From Panagrolaimus kolymaensis (lineage: Eukaryota > Nematoda > Chromadorea > Rhabditida > Panagrolaimidae): a DNA stretch of 64,000 nt. The translations under genes and the position numbers were made by a program. The number at the start of each line of letters is the position of its first letter. Positions within the stretch are counted from its first letter, which is position 1. The notes under the pieces were generated by a model that made no database searches, was not told where the DNA came from, and was given only the letters and a program-made list of their open reading frames with translations. Shown in pieces: positions 60,529-64,000 of this stretch. The stretch covers positions 496,001-560,000 of the forward strand of contig JAJQJQ010000077.1 of NCBI GenBank assembly GCA_028622995.1, read 5' to 3'.

Positions 60529-62764
60529 ATGGAAAATAATAGTGTATCGGCTGAGGCATTTTCAATCAAAGATATTGAAGATTATAACAATCGATTGCAT
60601 TATAATACATTTTTTGATGTTTCTTTAAATGCTTTAGCCGCGTTTTTAGTTATTAAATATTCCACCAAAGCTATGGGAGCATATAAATATTATATTTTAT
60701 TAACTATTTTTTGTACTTTATTTATGGATATTCATTTAACTATGATTTATGGAATGTATACACTTTTTCCATCACCGATTATGTGCCCTGCTGGAATTGC
60801 AAGGAATTGGGGATGGTTTTGGGGTCAAACATTTAATTTTGTGAGTTTATTTTTAAATTGTTCATGAAAAATAATTTTCATTGTTTTTTTAAAATTAAGA
60901 ATCAGATTTTTTTAATTTTCGAACCAAAAGCTTTAAAAAATAGCGGAGAGGTAACAAACGAAGAATTTGGATATCTTGATGGGAAAATTTTCGTGGTCCT
61001 CGAACAAAATTTTTGATTTTCTTCCAAAACTGAAATTTTTAAATGACCTTAAAAAATAAATTGGATTTAAAATTCGAATAGCTTCGAAATTAAAAGTTTA
61101 CAAAATGAAGAAAAATCACTGAAAGATAAATTTAGTTGGTTTTGACTAAGGGTGGAAACGGGACGGGACGAAAAATTTTGGTCCCGGGACGTAAAAATTT
61201 GACTTTTTAATGGAAAAAATGAGCCAAAATTCGAAAAAATAGGGACGTCCCGGGACGGGACCGGGACGAGACGGGACGAAAAGTTTGGTCCCGGGACGGG
61301 ACGGGACGGGACTGGAAAAAGTCGTCTCGTTTCCACCCTTAGTTTTGACAGAAAAATTTGCTATAACTTTGTCTTAAGAATTTTTTTCTAAGTTTTATTT
61401 ATTTTTACCAAAACATAATCTTTAATTTTTTTTTCTGAAAATAGAAGCAAAAACACCAGCCCAAAAAAAAATATACATTAATTTTTCCATATTTTTAGAT
61501 TATATTACACGCAACTTTGAGCATGGCAGGAGGATCGATATTTGTTGGATTAATGTATCAATATTTTTCAATCACAGGAAATTCAGATTTTTTTCATAAA
61601 AAATATGGAGGCGCCCTTATTTTTTTGGGTTTAATTCTTTATCCACTTCCTTCAATCGCTACGTATATTCCATGCATAAATTTTGAAGCGGTGAAAATTG
61701 ATATTCTTCAAAATAATAAACATTTATATGATTTTTTTATTTCCATGTCTTGCAACTCGAGTGTCATAAATTTTCTATTTAAAATTTATATGACAACAAT
61801 TTCCATTCAAATTAGTTTGGTTTTTTTGGTGGCAATATTTTTTGCTTGGAGAATTAAAAGGAAATTAGATGAATTTAAAAATTCTATGTCTTCAGCAACG
61901 ATGAAAGTTCAAAGACAATTATTGCTTGTTTTGGTTATTCAATTAATTATTCCTTTATTGTTTATTGTTATTCCAACAGTATTTTTAATTGGTATAGTTA
62001 TTTTTAATATTGGCAATGTTGCTGGTTAGTTATTTTATATATAAAAATTCATAAATCGGGGAAATTTGCTTGCGTTTAAAATGAAGAAAAAATATGGCAA
62101 AAACTTTGATTGCGGACGTGCAATTACAAACGCGCCTCATTCGAGTTTTTTTCCCTTCAAATTTTCGCTCGTGAAAAAAGTTCTAAATCCAATTTTTTGA
62201 TTACTCCAGGCAAAGGAAGCTAATGACGAATAAACTTTCATTAATTTAAGGTATTTGTTACAAATAATGTTTTAAAAAGAAATTTTTTAAAAGATTAGAA
62301 AATTTTCAAACTTTTTTCGAGGGCAAACGTTCGACAAAAAAACTTGGAGGAATGCATCCGAATTTACACGCGTTCAGTCATAGGCTTTTCTTTGTTAGGC
62401 TTTTTTTTTGACAGCTGTATTCCATTTTAAGACTTTTTTATGAATTTTTTCATGTCCCAAATATGCAAATTTTTATATCGTTTTTTGGGAGCTCGTATGC
62501 TTATTTTTTTTTCTAAAAATAAAAAATAAATCTAAATTTTTAGTTGGAACTTTATGGTTAATTCAATTATTTTCTCTTCATTCATGTGGAAATGCATTAA
62601 CCATTATGCTTGTAATAAAACCATATCGACTTAAACTTTCACAATGGCTCATCCAAATTTTAAAACTATTCAAGTTATGTTTGCCTGAAAAAATATTCAT
62701 TAATGAATCACATTTTACAGCACCAATAAGTACGACAAGAAATAGTGGAACATTGTTTAAATAA
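60529..62764 (+). CDS. Serpentine chemoreceptor, srh/sri-like (Str superfamily)
   Basis: Exons 60529-60840, 61499-62024 and 62544-62764 join to 352 aa. There are seven hydrophobic segments, starting with FFDVSLNALAAFLVIKY. Landmarks of the Srh/Sri group are MGAYKYYILLTIFCTLFMDI, the outside-loop FPSPIMCPAGIARNWGWFWG, ILYPLPSIATYIP, SATMKVQRQLLLVLVIQLII followed by PLLFIVIPTVF, and HSCGNALTIMLVIKPYR in TM7 with the PYR end. It is likely a sensory-neuron chemoreceptor with an unknown ligand. Intron 1 (658 bp) holds a complete hAT-type MITE at 61147-61341, so the insertion is tolerated. Intron 2 (519 bp) has no recognisable element. Confidence 0.87.
61147..61341. mobile_element. hAT-type MITE (195 bp) in a receptor intron, GGGACGGGACG-rich
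   Basis: The ends TAAGGGTGGAAACGGGACG and CGTCTCGTTTCCACCCTTA are inverted repeats. An exact 8-bp duplication GTTTTGAC flanks the element (61139-61146 and 61342-61349). The interior is made of GGGACGGGACG and GGTCCCGGGAC motifs around a short AT core. It has no coding potential. The 8-bp duplication marks it as hAT-like. Confidence 0.9.
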
Positions 62765-63030
62765 TTTTGTTGGGTGTTTTATTAGATAAATTCGAAATTG
62801 TAAATTTATTAAAAATAAAGTAAAAAATAAAGTTTTCATTTTTTTCACATTTATTTAAAAAAAAGCTTCGCTAAAAAATAAAACAAATTTTTAGTAAATT
62901 CTTAAAAAAACGACAAAAAAAATTGTGGATTCAAGGGAATTTACAAGTAAAAACAATAAAAAATTCTGATTGCAACGTTTGTAAATAAATCAAAAGTTAG
63001 AAATTGAATTTGCGGCATTTTTTCCTAGCT

Positions 63031-64000
63031 TTAGCTTGGTGGATACATTTCCCAATAATCTTCTCTAAGCTTTTGAAGTTGGAAATAATGTTTTTCATAG
63101 CATTCAAAAGAAATCATGGGAGGTAAAAAATTTGAAGAGTAAGACTGAATCACTTCATCAATACTCTTCTCTATTTGATTTTTATAATTTTGTGAGAGGT
63201 TGAGATGATCGAACAAAAGAATAAAATCAGTTTGTTTTTTATTCTAAAATTATTAATATTTTTTACGTCGAATATATTTGGCATTCAAAAAATTTAATTC
63301 AAAGCAAACCTTCATAGCTTCTGAAAAGGCAGCATAATCAAAACTTTCTGGAATTAATCCCAATGAAAATTTGCTTAAATTCTTAAAATTTGGGCATTCT
63401 ATAATTGCTTTGGCTGTCACGGTGGTAAAACATTCATTACCAGAAGTATAACTAGAATAAAAAATTTGTTTTGAAATAAAATACTTAACTTACAAAGTAA
63501 AACTTCTAACATTTGGAAAAAGTTGGAAAATTTTTTCCACTGACACATATGTTCCATCCTCATATCTTGTTTTTGAATTATGTAGCTGAATTACTTTTAG
63601 ACCAAAAAAATTATTTTTAATTGAAATCAGACTTTTATAATGAAGATTCTCCCATAGACTAAGAAATCTATGGCAGCGAAATAATTTTTTAGATAGAATT
63701 AAGGAATTTAAAGCATTTGATTCCATGATAATAAATGAATTACTTATCCATAGTTTGCATTGAAGTTGAATAAAATTAGAAAATTTTACAAATATTCTAT
63801 TTTTATCCAAACACATTTTAATAATGAAGCTATACCCCTCAACATTTTCAGCTACAATGATAGGATTTTTAGAAAAAAAATATTTACAAGTTTGAATTAA
63901 TTTTTGATATCCAATTGCCGAACTTGGATTTTTGGTAATATAATAAATAATATTAGAAGGAATTGAAAAAAATTGGGAATATGGAAATTTAAAGGTTGAT
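63031..64000 (-). CDS. F-box-like family (FBL) protein, member 8 (5' end beyond the window)
   Basis: Partial at the window edge. Exon 1 (64000+ to 63494) reads TFKFPYSQFFSIPSNIIYYI ... LIQTCKYFFSKNPIIVAEN, then LSLWENLHYKSLISIKNNFF and TYVSVEKIFQLFPNVRSF. Exon 2 is 63451-63310 (142 nt; FTTVTAKAIIECPNFKNLSK ... PESFDYAAFSEAMK) and exon 3 is 63243-63031, ending YWEMYPPS. The frame is intact through all three exons. It is divergent from members 1-6 and has no basic tail, so it belongs to a second subgroup with the damaged copy at 59299-59848. Function as in the family: inferred F-box adaptor. Confidence 0.78.

Noticed and set aside
61067..61336. Minus-strand ORF of 89 aa with PVPSRPVPG repeats
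   Set aside because: It lies inside the MITE in the receptor intron.
1..64000. tRNA or rRNA genes
   Set aside because: I looked for T-loop-like GGTTCGAATCC patterns and long conserved RNA blocks and saw none; a covariance search would be needed to exclude tRNAs fully.

Overview
This window looks like the nuclear genome of a nematode, probably a clade IV relative such as Panagrolaimidae. That placement is inferred from gene content, not from a database search. The DNA is strongly AT-rich. Genes are split by many very short introns (often 40-110 bp) with GTAAGT-type donors and TTTTTTAG or TTTTCAG acceptors. The window holds nematode-type chemoreceptors (srsx-like and srh/sri-like), a DUF229 protein and expanded lineage-specific families. 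I found no operon-like bacterial layout, rRNA, tRNA or CRISPR. Gene models were built by hand from splice signals and reading phase; almost all join in frame.

Layout. 1-8.5 kb: a cluster of importin-alpha-like armadillo (ARM) genes, each starting with a signal peptide. There are two single-array genes (82-1759, 2646-4237) and one gene in which two arrays are fused in one reading frame (5044-8542). A 578-bp perfect foldback transposon with a 9-bp target duplication lies between the first two. 9.5-11.5 kb: a CLN3/battenin gene. 11.8-13.7 kb: broken ARM relics around a small hAT-type MITE. 13.9-24.3 kb: a TMEM86-type lysoplasmalogenase, a glycine/methionine-rich secreted peptide, the first member of an F-box-like family (here called the FBL family), and an ABHD4/5-type hydrolase. 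25-29 kb: an srsx-like receptor, a protein with an ADP-ribosyltransferase-like YHGT motif, and a small cysteine-rich putative GPI-anchored protein. 29.5-35.4 kb: an FBL gene whose exon 1 is cut by a 4.7-kb satellite array. The satellite has a 140-bp monomer organised into a 10-monomer (1,400-bp) higher-order repeat. 35.8-45.7 kb: more FBL genes and pseudogenes, an alpha-1,3-fucosyltransferase and a second hAT MITE. 46-57 kb: an RTN4IP1/RAD-8-type oxidoreductase, a DXO/Rai1-type decapping nuclease, a distant F-box-like gene, an unrecognised gene and a large DUF229 gene. 58.7-64 kb: a damaged FBL gene fused to a membrane ORF, an srh/sri-like receptor with a third hAT MITE in its intron, and a final FBL gene running off the end.

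How the genes relate. Housekeeping genes (CLN3, TMEM86, ABHD, RTN4IP1, DXO) are interspersed with two expanding families. The secreted ARM family apparently comes from importin-alpha but has lost the importin-beta-binding domain and gained a signal peptide. The FBL family shares a strict three-exon layout (exon 2 of 139, 142 or 145 nt), and several members end in a basic NLS-like tail. Both families show duplication, fusion, truncation and pseudogenes. Mobile elements and the satellite sit among them and disrupt some. The ARM family is the most promising undescribed system here.
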